The position numbers were made by a program, and so were the translations under genes. The notes beneath the pieces are model-generated. The model made no database searches and had not been told where the DNA came from. It worked only from the letters and a program-made list of their open reading frames with translations. A stretch of DNA of 64,000 nt from RI-153 sp041391225 (lineage in GTDB: Bacteria > Chloroflexota > Anaerolineae > Caldilineales > Caldilineaceae). Where the stretch lies: positions 124,001 through 188,000 of the forward strand of contig JAWKOL010000012.1 of assembly GCA_041391225.1 (NCBI GenBank), given 5' to 3'. Of the stretch, positions 1-7,888 are shown piece after piece. Numbering within the stretch: the first letter of the stretch is position 1; each line of letters begins with the position of its first letter.

Positions 1-32
1 ATCTCCTTGCGCTCAGATTCGGAAAAAGCCAT
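1..32 (-). CDS. Start of an unidentified protein (partial)
   Basis: A minus-strand ATG at 32 is preceded by AAGAAGG about 7 nt upstream and opens a frame that leaves the window after 10 residues (MAFSESERKE). It follows the hypothetical gene ending at 66 by 33 nt on the same strand, so it is probably the next gene of that group. Too little is visible to name a family. Confidence 0.5.
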   Translation of the reverse strand, partial: MAFSESERKE

Positions 33-65
33 GTCAACCTTCTTTCCCTTGAAGAGATATGGCAG

Positions 66-455
66 TTACTCACTTTCCGGCGACTCGGCATAGATCGTCA
101 CCGCCAGGGAACAGCCGGCGGCGGCAATTCTCTGCACCAGCCGCTGCGGAACCTCGTATTTGTAGCTCCATGTCACGCCGGCTTGGAAACCCATGTCCAA
201 CTCACGCTTCTTGCACTCTCCCCATTCTGCCTGCGCGTCGGCTGAGAACCCGGCAATGGCATCGAGCAGAGCGTCGATGTCATCTGCCGCTGATTCGCTG
301 GTCGTGAGACCGCTTTCGATGATGGCCTGCCAGTCGCCGTCTTCATTGCGATCGTTGTGGAGAATGTCACACCGCGGACCCAATTCTGCGCAGATCAGAT
401 CCAGCGGCGTTTGAGACACGAGCACAAGATCGGTGTTGATATACCGGGTGGGCAC
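66..455 (-). CDS. Conserved hypothetical protein, 129 aa
   Basis: The start is GTG at 455, chosen because AAGGAG lies 6 nt upstream, inside the end of the preceding HAD gene (13 nt gap). The protein opens with PTRYINTDL and contains an RIAAAGCSLAVTIY stretch near the C-terminus. From memory, small uncharacterised bacterial proteins of similar size share this pattern. There is no signal peptide or membrane segment. No function is proposed. Tight spacing suggests co-transcription with the HAD phosphatase upstream and the partial gene downstream. Confidence 0.7.
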   Translation of the reverse strand: MPTRYINTDLVLVSQTPLDLICAELGPRCDILHNDRNEDGDWQAIIESGLTTSESAADDIDALLDAIAGFSADAQAEWGECKKRELDMGFQAGVTWSYKYEVPQRLVQRIAAAGCSLAVTIYAESPESE

Positions 456-468
456 TGGGCACTCCTTC

Positions 469-1116
469 TCAGTAGAGGTTGCGCACGGTATGCAACAGCG
501 CCGCCTGATCCGTCACCAGATATGTTGCCCCCGCGCCCGCCAACTCCTCCGCGGATCCGTACCCCCACAGCACCCCAATCGCGGTGACACCGTTGGCCAC
601 GGCCCCGAGGATGTCGTGTTTGCGGTCGCCGATCATGGCCGTCTGCGCCGCGGACAGTTCCTCCGTCTGCAAGACGTAGGCGATGAGTTCGGCTTTGTCC
701 TGGCGCGTGCCGTCCATCTCCGCGCCGTGGATCGCCTCGAAGTGACGCGCCAGATCGAAGTGCTCCAGGATCTTTTCGGCGAAGAAACGCGGCTTCGACG
801 TGGCGAGGAAGAGGCGATGCCCATCGTCTACGAAAGACGCCAGCGTCTCGTCCATGCCGTCAAAGATGTCGTTCTCGTACATGCCCACCTCGGCGAAGCG
901 CTCGCGGTAGAGGGTTACCGCCTGCGCCACGCGGGCCGGATCGTCGTTGCCCAGAAACGAGGCGAAGGTCTGGGACAGCGGCGGCCCGATGTAGGGGACC
1001 AACTCGGCTTCGCTGGGCGGCGTCTGCCCGAGCCGCTTCAGCGCGTACTGGATGCAGCGGGTGATGCCTGTCTTCGGCTCGGTGAGCGTGCCGTCCAGAT
1101 CGAACAAAAGATTCAT
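469..1116 (-). CDS. HAD-superfamily hydrolase, phosphoglycolate-phosphatase-like
   Basis: A 215 aa cytosolic HAD phosphatase. Motif I is FDLDGTLT (nucleophile and acid/base Asp at residues 6 and 8), motif II is ATSKP in the middle, and motif IV is GDRKHD near residue 165, followed by GVLWGYGS typical of the Gph/PGMB subgroup. The cap after motif I is helical, as in class C1. Start ATG at 1116 has TAGGAG upstream. The substrate is a small phosphate ester that cannot be named from sequence. It is the first gene of a short minus-strand group. Confidence 0.88.
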   Translation of the reverse strand: MNLLFDLDGTLTEPKTGITRCIQYALKRLGQTPPSEAELVPYIGPPLSQTFASFLGNDDPARVAQAVTLYRERFAEVGMYENDIFDGMDETLASFVDDGHRLFLATSKPRFFAEKILEHFDLARHFEAIHGAEMDGTRQDKAELIAYVLQTEELSAAQTAMIGDRKHDILGAVANGVTAIGVLWGYGSAEELAGAGATYLVTDQAALLHTVRNLY

Positions 1117-1133
1117 CGAAAGCTCCTAGCAGA

Positions 1134-1209
1134 ATAGAACGCGGATTGAGCGGATTCAGCGGATAAGATCAAAACATATCCGCCCCAATCCGCCTAATCC
1201 GCGTTCTAT
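1134..1209. repeat. Hairpin repeat, CGGATTGAG-word family
   Basis: Outer arms ATAGAACGCGGATT (1134-1147) and AATCCGCGTTCTAT (1196-1209) are perfect inverted repeats. Inside each arm the 9-nt word CGGATTNAG is repeated. The AT-rich loop is about 13 nt. The same family recurs at 10775-10864, 32820-32903 and 57312-57391. Confidence 0.85.
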
Positions 1210-1211
1210 CT

Positions 1212-1298
1212 ATGACTCCACTGCGAAAAGTCCGACTTCTGTATGCTTTGAGGTTGATCCTCTCTGGAGAGAAGTCGGACTTTTCGCAGTGGAGTCAT
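1212..1298. repeat. Perfect 29-bp inverted repeat
   Basis: The arms 1212-1240 and 1270-1298 are perfect reverse complements over 29 bp, with a 29-nt loop. The right arm abuts the stop codon (1299-1301) of the GH38-like gene, so a minus-strand transcript would end in this stem. It lacks a classic U-tract. Confidence 0.9.
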
Positions 1299-3278
1299 CT
1301 ATCCTTCGCCAAACGACAATCGAAAGCGGAAGCGTGCGTCGTCGTCATACCACATGGGGAAGTTGGTACCCCAGACGTTGTTGTAGAGGTTGAAGTGTAC
1401 GCCGCCGCGGAGATCGGGGTTTTTGTTTTGGAAATTTAGCAGCTTGGGCGCGCCGGGGGACATGAGCGCGGCATCCCATGTCTCGATGTGGAGCATCCCA
1501 TTACGGACAGTGTCGACTGCGTGCAATTCGTGGTTGCCGCGGTCGACGACGTCCAACGGCGAGATCCAGCGCCCGAGTTTGGACATTTGCCAGGCGTCGG
1601 GGGTGTCTACGCTGGGGTTGAAGGTGAGCCACAACGCTTCGGGCAGGCGGTTGGCTGGCTTGTCGAACCAGTGGACGGTGACGTCGACGCGCGGCGCGTC
1701 CGCGGCGAAGACGTAGCGGATCCACGCCGCGGCGGGCGCGCCGAACTGCTGCGTCGAGTCCGGCGGGAGGCTGAGTTGGGCGAGGACGGTCCATTCGCTG
1801 GCGTCTTGACGGAGATAAGCCGCTTGCAGCGACGGCAACCACCACCGCGAGATCGCGTCCGTCTTTTCCAAACCGGGCATGGAGAAGTCGAGGATGCCCC
1901 ACCAATGGGAGCGATCCAGGTATTGATCCATGAAGCGTTCGTAGTCGTCGTTGTCGAAGGTCTGGTAGCGCAACAGCCCGAGGACGTTGGCCGGTGTGGC
2001 CCACACGTTGCCCGCGGCGTCGACGAGGTGGTTGATCGCCCCGGTCTCGTCGAAGGCGACGTCGAAGTGGGGCGTACGCAGCGGCGCGGACAGCGAAACC
2101 GGGGTGAAGTTGGCCAGATCGGGGCGCTGGGTCCGCTCGGCGCGGTGACCGGTCAACGCTTCGCTGGCTTCGGCGTGGAGCGGCGTGCCTTGCAGCGCAG
2201 CCACGGCGGCGTCGACGTAGGCGCGCTGCTCGGCCCAGGACGCGGCGAAGGCTTCCCACTTGTGTGTGTGGCGCACGCGCTCGAAGTCGGCGCGGCTGTA
2301 GTGGGCGTAGTCGTCGAGGTGGGTCTTTTCGTCCATGCCCCAGGTGTGCTCGGGGACACAGAGTAGCGTGTCGGCGAAGCGATTCCAGGCGATGGGATCG
2401 ATGTCGACCTTGTTTTCGGTCCACTGGCGGTGGAGGCGACGCAGCACTTTGTAGTCGGAAAGCTTGCTGGGGTCGGTCCCCGCGCCGTGGATCCAGGTGT
2501 CGCCGATTTCGCCGGTGACGACGGGCAGATCTGCCTTGACGGCGCGTAGGGCGCGGGCAAAGTCGTCGAGCGACGATGCGACGATGCGGGCGTCGGGGTA
2601 GTCGGCTTGCAGGTGATCGTAGGCATCGCGCACCTGATCGGGCGTCTGCGGGCCGGCGTTGTCGTTGGTGTGGGCGAAGGCGATGGCCTCGTCCAGGCCG
2701 GGCGCTGTCTGCGTGGCCCCGTAGGCGTGGACGTACATCACCGTGAGTTCGGTTTGCATCTCCTCGTCGCGCCAGACGAAGACGGGCGGCACGTTGGGCG
2801 GCGTCGACGCTTCGTTGACGCCGATGTGCAGGAATTCGATGCCTGCTTCGGCGAGCAGCGGCACGATCCCCCGCGTGTGGCCGGGGACGTCGGTGGCCTT
2901 GGCCGCAATCGTCTGCCGCCCGAAGCGTGCGTCCAGCCGTTTGGCGATGCTCAGCCCATGCCGAAAGAGGGCGGGATCGAGCAGTTCGCTGTGCATGGTG
3001 AAGGGCAGCCCGTGCCAGATCAGGTCGCCGTCCTCGATGGCCTGCTCGATCTCGCGTCTTTGGGCGGGCGACGCTTGATCAAGGTAGGCGTCCACGAGCC
3101 AGGCGGCGGTTGTCCACACAAAGCGGCGCCTGGGGTCCTCGGCGCGTTGGGTCCGCGCCGTCTGCATGGCCTTGGGGAAGTAGTGGGTGAAGTATTCCTG
3201 GGCCACGTCAGCGGCGTAGTGGGTGAAGCCGAGATCGAGATGGGTCTTGAAAATGAGATGGAGGGTGTGGATGGTCAC
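1299..3278 (-). CDS. GH38-like glycoside hydrolase (DUF5054 type), 659 aa
   Basis: The N-terminus HLIFKTHLDLGFTHYA carries the His-x-Asp pair (H13, D15) that binds metal in GH38 alpha-mannosidase folds. The N-terminal half reads as the GH38 barrel and the C-terminal half as beta-rich. The best match I recall is the DUF5054/glycoside hydrolase group. There is no signal peptide, so it is probably cytosolic and acts on imported oligosaccharides. Start ATG at 3278 overlaps the stop of the upstream small gene (ATGA), implying translational coupling. Substrate unknown. Confidence 0.8.
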   Translation of the reverse strand: MTIHTLHLIFKTHLDLGFTHYAADVAQEYFTHYFPKAMQTARTQRAEDPRRRFVWTTAAWLVDAYLDQASPAQRREIEQAIEDGDLIWHGLPFTMHSELLDPALFRHGLSIAKRLDARFGRQTIAAKATDVPGHTRGIVPLLAEAGIEFLHIGVNEASTPPNVPPVFVWRDEEMQTELTVMYVHAYGATQTAPGLDEAIAFAHTNDNAGPQTPDQVRDAYDHLQADYPDARIVASSLDDFARALRAVKADLPVVTGEIGDTWIHGAGTDPSKLSDYKVLRRLHRQWTENKVDIDPIAWNRFADTLLCVPEHTWGMDEKTHLDDYAHYSRADFERVRHTHKWEAFAASWAEQRAYVDAAVAALQGTPLHAEASEALTGHRAERTQRPDLANFTPVSLSAPLRTPHFDVAFDETGAINHLVDAAGNVWATPANVLGLLRYQTFDNDDYERFMDQYLDRSHWWGILDFSMPGLEKTDAISRWWLPSLQAAYLRQDASEWTVLAQLSLPPDSTQQFGAPAAAWIRYVFAADAPRVDVTVHWFDKPANRLPEALWLTFNPSVDTPDAWQMSKLGRWISPLDVVDRGNHELHAVDTVRNGMLHIETWDAALMSPGAPKLLNFQNKNPDLRGGVHFNLYNNVWGTNFPMWYDDDARFRFRLSFGEG

Positions 3279-3463
3279 AGTGATTGGTCCTGCGACAGTA
3301 GGTGGTATTTTTCTCGGGCAAGCGCGATATCTGCCTTTACAGCCTCGATGAGGGCGGGATCACCGTCTTCCTCAGCGGCTTGGCGGTAGGCGAGGATGTC
3401 CTCTTCGGTTTGGAGGTGGTCGATGATGTTCCAGGAACGGATCAAGGTGTTTGGGTCTTGCAT
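3275..3463 (-). CDS. Truncated HigA-like antidote protein, 62 aa
   Basis: Start ATG at 3463 is preferred over an upstream ATG because GGAG lies about 6 nt before it. The sequence has the signature of the N-terminal arm of TIGR02684-type addiction-module antidotes: HLQTEEDILAYRQAA followed by EDGDPALIEAVKADIALAR. The helix-turn-helix half that normally follows is missing, replaced by a short tail (HLLSQDQSL). No HigB-like partner is adjacent. It overlaps the GH38-like gene by 4 nt, so it may survive as a leader that couples translation. Family call from memory. Confidence 0.6.
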   Translation of the reverse strand: MQDPNTLIRSWNIIDHLQTEEDILAYRQAAEEDGDPALIEAVKADIALAREKYHLLSQDQSL

Positions 3464-3524
3464 AGGAACTCCGTTCGCCAGTCTGTTGGTATTTAGTGTC
3501 AAATGCTCTGAAACCAAGTGTGAT

Positions 3525-4306
3525 CAACTTCCACTTGTTCTTGTTGCGTTTCGTATACACGCCCAGGCTTAGCTCTTTGAGCTTCTCCACGGCAGATCGC
3601 CATCAATAAGGTCGATGGCGGTGCGCCATCGTGTCGCTTCACGAACAGCATCTTTAGTGAAATTACCAGTGGTGATGCAAAGCTTTGTCCGCTCGACCAA
3701 CCATGGCGCCACGGAAATCACGTACATGCGCCGCTCCGACTGAGCCGAATCGCTTGCATTGAAGATTACGTGGAAGCTGAGCAGACCGCCCAAGCGCATG
3801 ATTCCTTGCCGTCAATGCCTCCGTCCCGCTATGGCCGGTGACCTGAACTTGTGTAAATCCTGACTCACGTAGCAATCTTGGAATCAAGCGCCTGAAGCAT
3901 CCGGCGACATTTGAAGTGTCTGTAGTAGTTCATCGCTTCAGGTGAGCTCACATCCGTCTTCACTTCGGTTCCGCAGCCTTGCGTCGGTCAAACTCTCTTT
4001 GACGTGACGCTACCAGATCGGATCACTCGATCACCTGTCTTCCTTGCGGCGTGAGCGCCCAAACGCCACGGCCGAATTGTCAATCACCCCGTACTTTTGA
4101 GATAAGTACGACTCAAGCGAGGCGATACTCAATTCAGTTTGGCTACCGCGGCTGGATCGTGTAGCTGTTCCAGCTGAGCAGTTGAAAGATCGATCAACTC
4201 GGTACTTTGTTGTAGATCTCTCGATGTACCCGAGCCCAGCGCTTGAGGCCTGGAGCGTTGGATTCATGAGTTGATCATAGGTCGGTATTCTGGCCATTGA
4301 TGCCAC
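3525..4306 (-). pseudogene. mrr: Decayed Mrr-type restriction endonuclease
   Basis: Pieces of an Mrr protein lie in the right order on the minus strand but in different frames. The Mrr N-terminal domain appears as IPTYDQLMNPTLQA and KYGVIDNSA (about 4297-4060). The catalytic domain appears as ESGFTQVQVTGHSG, then QCKRFGSVGAAHVRDFRG, then LCITTGNFTKDAVREA and LIDGD, and finally EKLKELSLGV (about 3860-3535). At least five frame changes are needed, too many for scattered read errors, and the region is less GC-rich than its neighbours. The Q-x-K catalytic motif remains legible. The full ancestral length (about 260-300 aa) is represented, so it decayed in place. Confidence 0.8.
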
Positions 4307-4801
4307 TCGTCGGTCGGATCGGGAATTCTGATACCGGGGTCGAATTGGCGTGGGGATCTACAGTGGTTCATTATATGCTAAACTTCCTGAACGAACAACA
4401 TCGCCCCACACGCTCAACGCACAGGATATTTTGGATGCTGACACAGTACATCGAAGCCGCCATGCGGTATGTAAAGCCGAGGAAAACACCGAAGAGGCAG
4501 ATGAATTCCTCGATCAGCGTTTATCGCAACCATCCTTGTGTCAGGCGTGATCGGCATTGGGAAACCGAGGAAGTTTGTGTGGGAAACACGAATCGCTGGA
4601 GGGTGGATCTTACTGGGTGTGCGACTCGGGGATCGGCTGCCCGATCGACGGCATCGACATCATCCATCCTGCTGTAGTAGGTCGTGGCAAATGAGTTCAT
4701 CTGGACGATATGCGGAGGAAGCCGCCCACGTGCGGCTTTGACAGATCACAGCGCACGTGGGCGTGTGCTCTCCGCAGTGACAGGCGGATTGGTGACAGCC
4801 C
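4307..4801. other. Gap of about 500 bp without a recognised gene
   Basis: Between the mrr remnant and the LLM-oxidoreductase gene. Open frames on the plus strand (for example 4350-4550) have no good ribosome site, no domain I recognise and atypical composition. Lower GC than the flanks and the neighbouring pseudogene suggest more decayed accessory DNA. The only structured element is the palindrome at 4711-4776. Confidence 0.5.
4711..4776. repeat. Imperfect palindrome, possible terminator of the LLM gene
   Basis: Arms CGCCCACGTGCG (4723-4734) and CGCACGTGGGCG (4752-4763) are perfect. An outer TGCGGA/TCCGCA pair (4711, 4771) extends the stem. It lies about 25 nt past the stop of the minus-strand gene ending at 4802. 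Confidence 0.75.
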
Positions 4802-5737
4802 TCACCCCAACAGCGGCACAACCCGTTCCGCAAACAACCGGATCCCCTCGGTCCTGGGGAAATCGGCGAAGCGCAACATGAAGTGGGTGACACCCAGATC
4901 CAAGTACGGACGCATCCGCTCGGCGATCTGCTCAGGCGTGCCGAAGATGGCGTCGCCGCGGTTGTAGAGACAGGACGCTGCCTGCTGGCGGGCGGTTTCT
5001 TCGTCTTCGGCGACGGCGATGAGTTCGAGGGTGATGCTCTTGACGATCTCATCGTAGTCGCGGCCCACCTCGTCACAGTGACGGCGCAAGACGTCGAGTT
5101 TGTGGGCGTAGACGTCGAGTTTGCCGCTGGGCAGGTTCCACCAGTCCGCGTGTTTGGCTGTGATGCGCAGCGTCACCTGTTCGCCGCCGCCTCCGATGAG
5201 GATGGGCGGAATCGGCGACGGTTTTGGTTCGCAGTAGGCGTCTTCGATGCTGTAGTGTCTGCCCGCGTAGCTGGCCGGTGTCTGCGTCCACAGCACCTTG
5301 ACGATCTCGACGGTCTCCTCCAGTTGGGCCAGGCGCACCCCGGGGCGGGGAAAGTCGTAATCGTAGGCGTGGTACTCTTCCTCGAACCAGCCCGCGCCGA
5401 TGCCGAAGATGTAGCGTCCGCCGCTGAGCAGTTGCAGGTTGGCGGCCATCTTGGCCAGCAGCGCCGGGTTGCGGTACGACTGGCAAAAGACCAGGCTGCC
5501 GAAGGTCAACGCCGGGTGGCGCGCCGCGAAGTAGGCGATGGTGGTGGCGCATTCCAGCGCGGGCGTCTCACGCGGCACGAACGTCCCCCACGGATGCACA
5601 TGATCGTCCACCCACACCGAGGTGAAGGTTGGGCCGAGTTCGTCCAATGTACGCCCGACCTGGTCCACGAAGTCCGCGCCGCTGCTGTCATCGATTGGAA
5701 AGGAAGGCATATGCCAGCCGAAATGTAGGTTTGTCAT
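4802..5737 (-). CDS. LLM-class flavin-dependent oxidoreductase, 311 aa
   Basis: A luciferase-like monooxygenase-fold protein. Recognisable features are the strand-1 start NLHFGWHMPSF, the VWVDDHVHPW segment, the central GGRYIFGIGAGWFEEEY block and PILIGGGGEQVTLR, typical of the F420/FMN-dependent LLM family. Length is normal (about 300 aa). It is a cytosolic enzyme using flavin or F420 with an unknown substrate. It stands alone, divergent from the toxin-antitoxin pair. Confidence 0.85.
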   Translation of the reverse strand: MTNLHFGWHMPSFPIDDSSGADFVDQVGRTLDELGPTFTSVWVDDHVHPWGTFVPRETPALECATTIAYFAARHPALTFGSLVFCQSYRNPALLAKMAANLQLLSGGRYIFGIGAGWFEEEYHAYDYDFPRPGVRLAQLEETVEIVKVLWTQTPASYAGRHYSIEDAYCEPKPSPIPPILIGGGGEQVTLRITAKHADWWNLPSGKLDVYAHKLDVLRRHCDEVGRDYDEIVKSITLELIAVAEDEETARQQAASCLYNRGDAIFGTPEQIAERMRPYLDLGVTHFMLRFADFPRTEGIRLFAERVVPLLG

Positions 5738-5765
5738 GATGTTTCCTGAATCCCATTTTCGTATC

Positions 5766-5795
5766 TTGAACTGATTTGGGGTAACAATGTAAACT
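5766..5795 (+). promoter_or_regulatory. Possible sigma70-type promoter for the toxin-antitoxin pair
   Basis: TTGAAC (5766-5771) and TAAACT (5790-5795) with an 18-nt spacer, about 60 nt before the antitoxin ATG. A moderate match only. Confidence 0.35.
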
Positions 5796-5856
5796 TACAG
5801 CAGAATGCCGCCGCACATGCACTCGGCTGACATAATTCGAAGCAGGAGAGAGACCG

Positions 5857-6090
5857 ATGAGTGTTGCTCATATTTTGGAAACCGCTCAGTATGTCGTGGA
5901 CCAGCAAGGACAGCAAACAGGTGTGTTGCTCGACCTAGAAAGCTGGGACACGCTGCGAAAGTTAATCGAAGAATTAGCTGAAGATGAACGCCTTGGCGCA
6001 TTGCTGGCAGCCGTAAAAGACGACGAAAAACTCGAAGGAGCAGATGCCCTCAGTGCCTATGAAGCCTATCTGGCGGAAGCACAGTCGTGA
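5857..6090 (+). CDS. Antitoxin of a RelE-type pair, 77 aa
   Basis: A small acidic protein with a Phd/RelB-like N-terminus (SVAHILETAQYVVDQQGQ, then LLDLESWDTLRKLIEEL) and an acidic C-terminal tail typical of toxin-binding segments. Start ATG at 5857 follows AGGAGAGAG. Its stop overlaps the toxin GTG start (6087) by 4 nt, the usual antitoxin-toxin arrangement. It would neutralise the toxin and bind its own promoter. The reading frame is intact, unlike that of its partner. Confidence 0.75.
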   Translation: MSVAHILETAQYVVDQQGQQTGVLLDLESWDTLRKLIEELAEDERLGALLAAVKDDEKLEGADALSAYEAYLAEAQS

Positions 6091-6363
6091 GTTGGCAGGT
6101 TCAGTACACACGCACTTTCTTAAAGGAAATGGCTTCTCTCCCGGCCCATGTGCGCAAACGCGTAGAGTCTGTAGCCTTTGGTGAGGAGGATCAAACAAGA
6201 TCCATATCTTTCGGGTAAGTCGCAGAAGCTGAGCGGATATCAAGCGTACTACAAGATCCGAATCGGCAACTACCGCATCGGTTTGCACATTGATGGGCAG
6301 AATGAGCTTGTTGAGTTTCAACGGGTAATGCATCGCCGGGAAATCTATCGTAAGTTTCCATGA
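6087..6363 (+). pseudogene. RelE/ParE-family toxin, interrupted by a +1 frameshift
   Basis: From GTG at 6087 the frame reads VSWQVQYTRTFLKEM and AHVRKRVESVAFGEE, then runs to a stop. From the GAGGAGGATC run near 6183 the next frame continues IKQDPYLSGKSQKLSG, YYKIRIGNYRIGLHID and MHRREIYRKFP, the core and C-terminus of a RelE fold. Removing one G from the GG run restores a complete toxin of about 91 aa. Either the toxin is inactive or this is a homopolymer read error. The antitoxin overlap supports a genuine pair. Confidence 0.8.
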
Positions 6364-6420
6364 TATGACGTGCGACGAACCTTAGCCCGATCCGCCGCAC
6401 GTTCTTTTCTCCGAATCCCC

Positions 6421-6464
6421 CAATCACCAATCACAATCACAATCACAAATCACCCCCAATCACC
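6421..6464. repeat. AATCACC-word tandem repeat
   Basis: Six- to seven-nt words (AATCACC/AATCAC) repeated about six times in the convergent gap between the RelE toxin and the Gfo/Idh gene. Same word, reverse-complemented, as the GGTGATT family at 50613 and 61136. No opposite arm seen here. Confidence 0.7.
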
Positions 6465-6466
6465 GC

Positions 6467-7726
6467 CTATATCCCCAAACTCGTATTGATCGACGCCTGA
6501 TAGTCCCCGATCTTCTCCGCCAGCACATCCGCCACGTTGACAATCTGACCCGACTGCCCCGATTCCATCAGCGCATAGGAGACGGCCACCGAGCGGCTAC
6601 CCTGTTCGATGTCCACTTCGGCGGGGTGTTTGCCGGCGATGGCGTCGCCGAAATCGGCGTATTCCACAGCGATGAGCTTGCGATCCGTCTCGTTGAAGGG
6701 GAAATCGTAACGCCACAGCCGATCCCCGCCGAACAACGTCGCCGTGGCCTCGTCCAACCGAAAATCGGGGACGAGATCGAGCAGGCGGCCGTCGTCCACG
6801 GTTTCGCCGCCCGCGGTCATGCGGATGGGGACACCGCTGCGATCGTTGGGCAGGTCGAACGATCCTTTGCTGCCGTGAATCTGGCGCGTCCACATGCCCT
6901 GGCCGTGCATGGCGTGGTCTTCGATGTACTGGCAGACCGCGCCGGAGGCGAAGTTGAGGGTGCCGTAGATGGCGTCGTCGGCGGTGGCTTCAAAGCGGGC
7001 GGGCATTTGGCGTTGCCATTTGCCGTAGACACCGGCGGGGTTCGACGTGGGTTCTTTGCCTTCGCCCGCGGGGTTGTAGCGGATCGGCTCGTGCAGCCGC
7101 ATCTGCGCATAGACGGAGGTGATCTCGCCCAAGAAATACTCCATCATGTCGGCGTAGTGGACGCCCACATCCAGCAGCACGCCACTCTGATCCTTCTGGT
7201 GACGCCACACGGAGATGGTCATGCGGTCCGCGCCGCCGCCGGTCTGGTGGATCATGAAACGGGGCGCGCCGATGGCCCCGGCGTCGAGCAGCGCTTTGGC
7301 CAGCCGGTTGACGGGATCGCGACGGTAGTTCTCGGCCACGCTGACCACGAGTCCGCTGTCCTGGGCGGCGGCGCGGATCTGGTTGCAGGCGCGCACCGTG
7401 AGGCCCACGGGCTTCTCCACCATCGCATGCCAGCCACGCGCCAGGGCGTCGACGGCCAGGGTATGGTGGAAGCGGGGCGTGGTGGTGATGTCCACCGCGG
7501 CGACGCCCAGAGCGGACAGTTCGTCGTAGTTGGCGACCACGGCGGGCCGCTTGCCGAGCAAGGACGCGGCTTCGTCGGCCAACGAATTGGCGTTGTCCGT
7601 CACCGGATCACAGGCGGCCACCAGTTCAAACGGCGACAGCCCGGCGCGCTGCAACTCGGCCAGGGCGAAGAGATGGCGGTGTCCCATCCCGCCGCAACCG
7701 ACGATGGAAAGAGGAATTTGTGGCAT
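6467..7726 (-). CDS. Gfo/Idh/MocA-family oxidoreductase, 419 aa
   Basis: Start ATG at 7726 is chosen over an upstream ATG because AGGAGA precedes it and the upstream extension would translate the repeat. The N-terminal Rossmann motif is VGCGGMGHRH (residues about 8-17). EKPVG is the conserved Lys-Pro of the family, and VLLDVGVHYADMMEYFLGE is the C-terminal domain segment with the catalytic Asp/His pattern. It is a cytosolic NAD(P)-dependent sugar or inositol-type dehydrogenase, substrate unknown. It is followed upstream by two TIM-barrel isomerases, consistent with sugar-acid or inositol-like catabolism. Confidence 0.88.
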   Translation of the reverse strand: MPQIPLSIVGCGGMGHRHLFALAELQRAGLSPFELVAACDPVTDNANSLADEAASLLGKRPAVVANYDELSALGVAAVDITTTPRFHHTLAVDALARGWHAMVEKPVGLTVRACNQIRAAAQDSGLVVSVAENYRRDPVNRLAKALLDAGAIGAPRFMIHQTGGGADRMTISVWRHQKDQSGVLLDVGVHYADMMEYFLGEITSVYAQMRLHEPIRYNPAGEGKEPTSNPAGVYGKWQRQMPARFEATADDAIYGTLNFASGAVCQYIEDHAMHGQGMWTRQIHGSKGSFDLPNDRSGVPIRMTAGGETVDDGRLLDLVPDFRLDEATATLFGGDRLWRYDFPFNETDRKLIAVEYADFGDAIAGKHPAEVDIEQGSRSVAVSYALMESGQSGQIVNVADVLAEKIGDYQASINTSLGI

Positions 7727-7752
7727 GTGTGGGGTCTCCTGGGTGGGTGAAT

Positions 7753-7888
7753 TTTCGATTTTCGATTGACGATTGACGATTGTCTGGTTGAGAAGCTGAA
7801 CGCGTATTGGAAACAATCTCGTCAGCACAACATACCAGAGAAGAATTCACGTTCTCTACGAGAAATCGTCAATCGTCAATCGTAAATC
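7753..7888. repeat. Hairpin repeat, CGATTGA/CGATTTA family
   Basis: The left arm (about 7753-7785) and right arm (about 7861-7888) are tandem 7-nt words (CGATTTT, CGATTGA, CGATTGT) in inverted orientation around a spacer of about 75 nt. The right arm encodes the last residues and stop of the next gene. The spacer resembles that of the copy at 8736. Confidence 0.85.

Noticed and set aside
4350..4550. Small plus-strand frame between the mrr remnant and the LLM oxidoreductase
   Set aside because: No ribosome site, no recognisable family; probably decayed DNA, though a broken toxin or antitoxin cannot be excluded.
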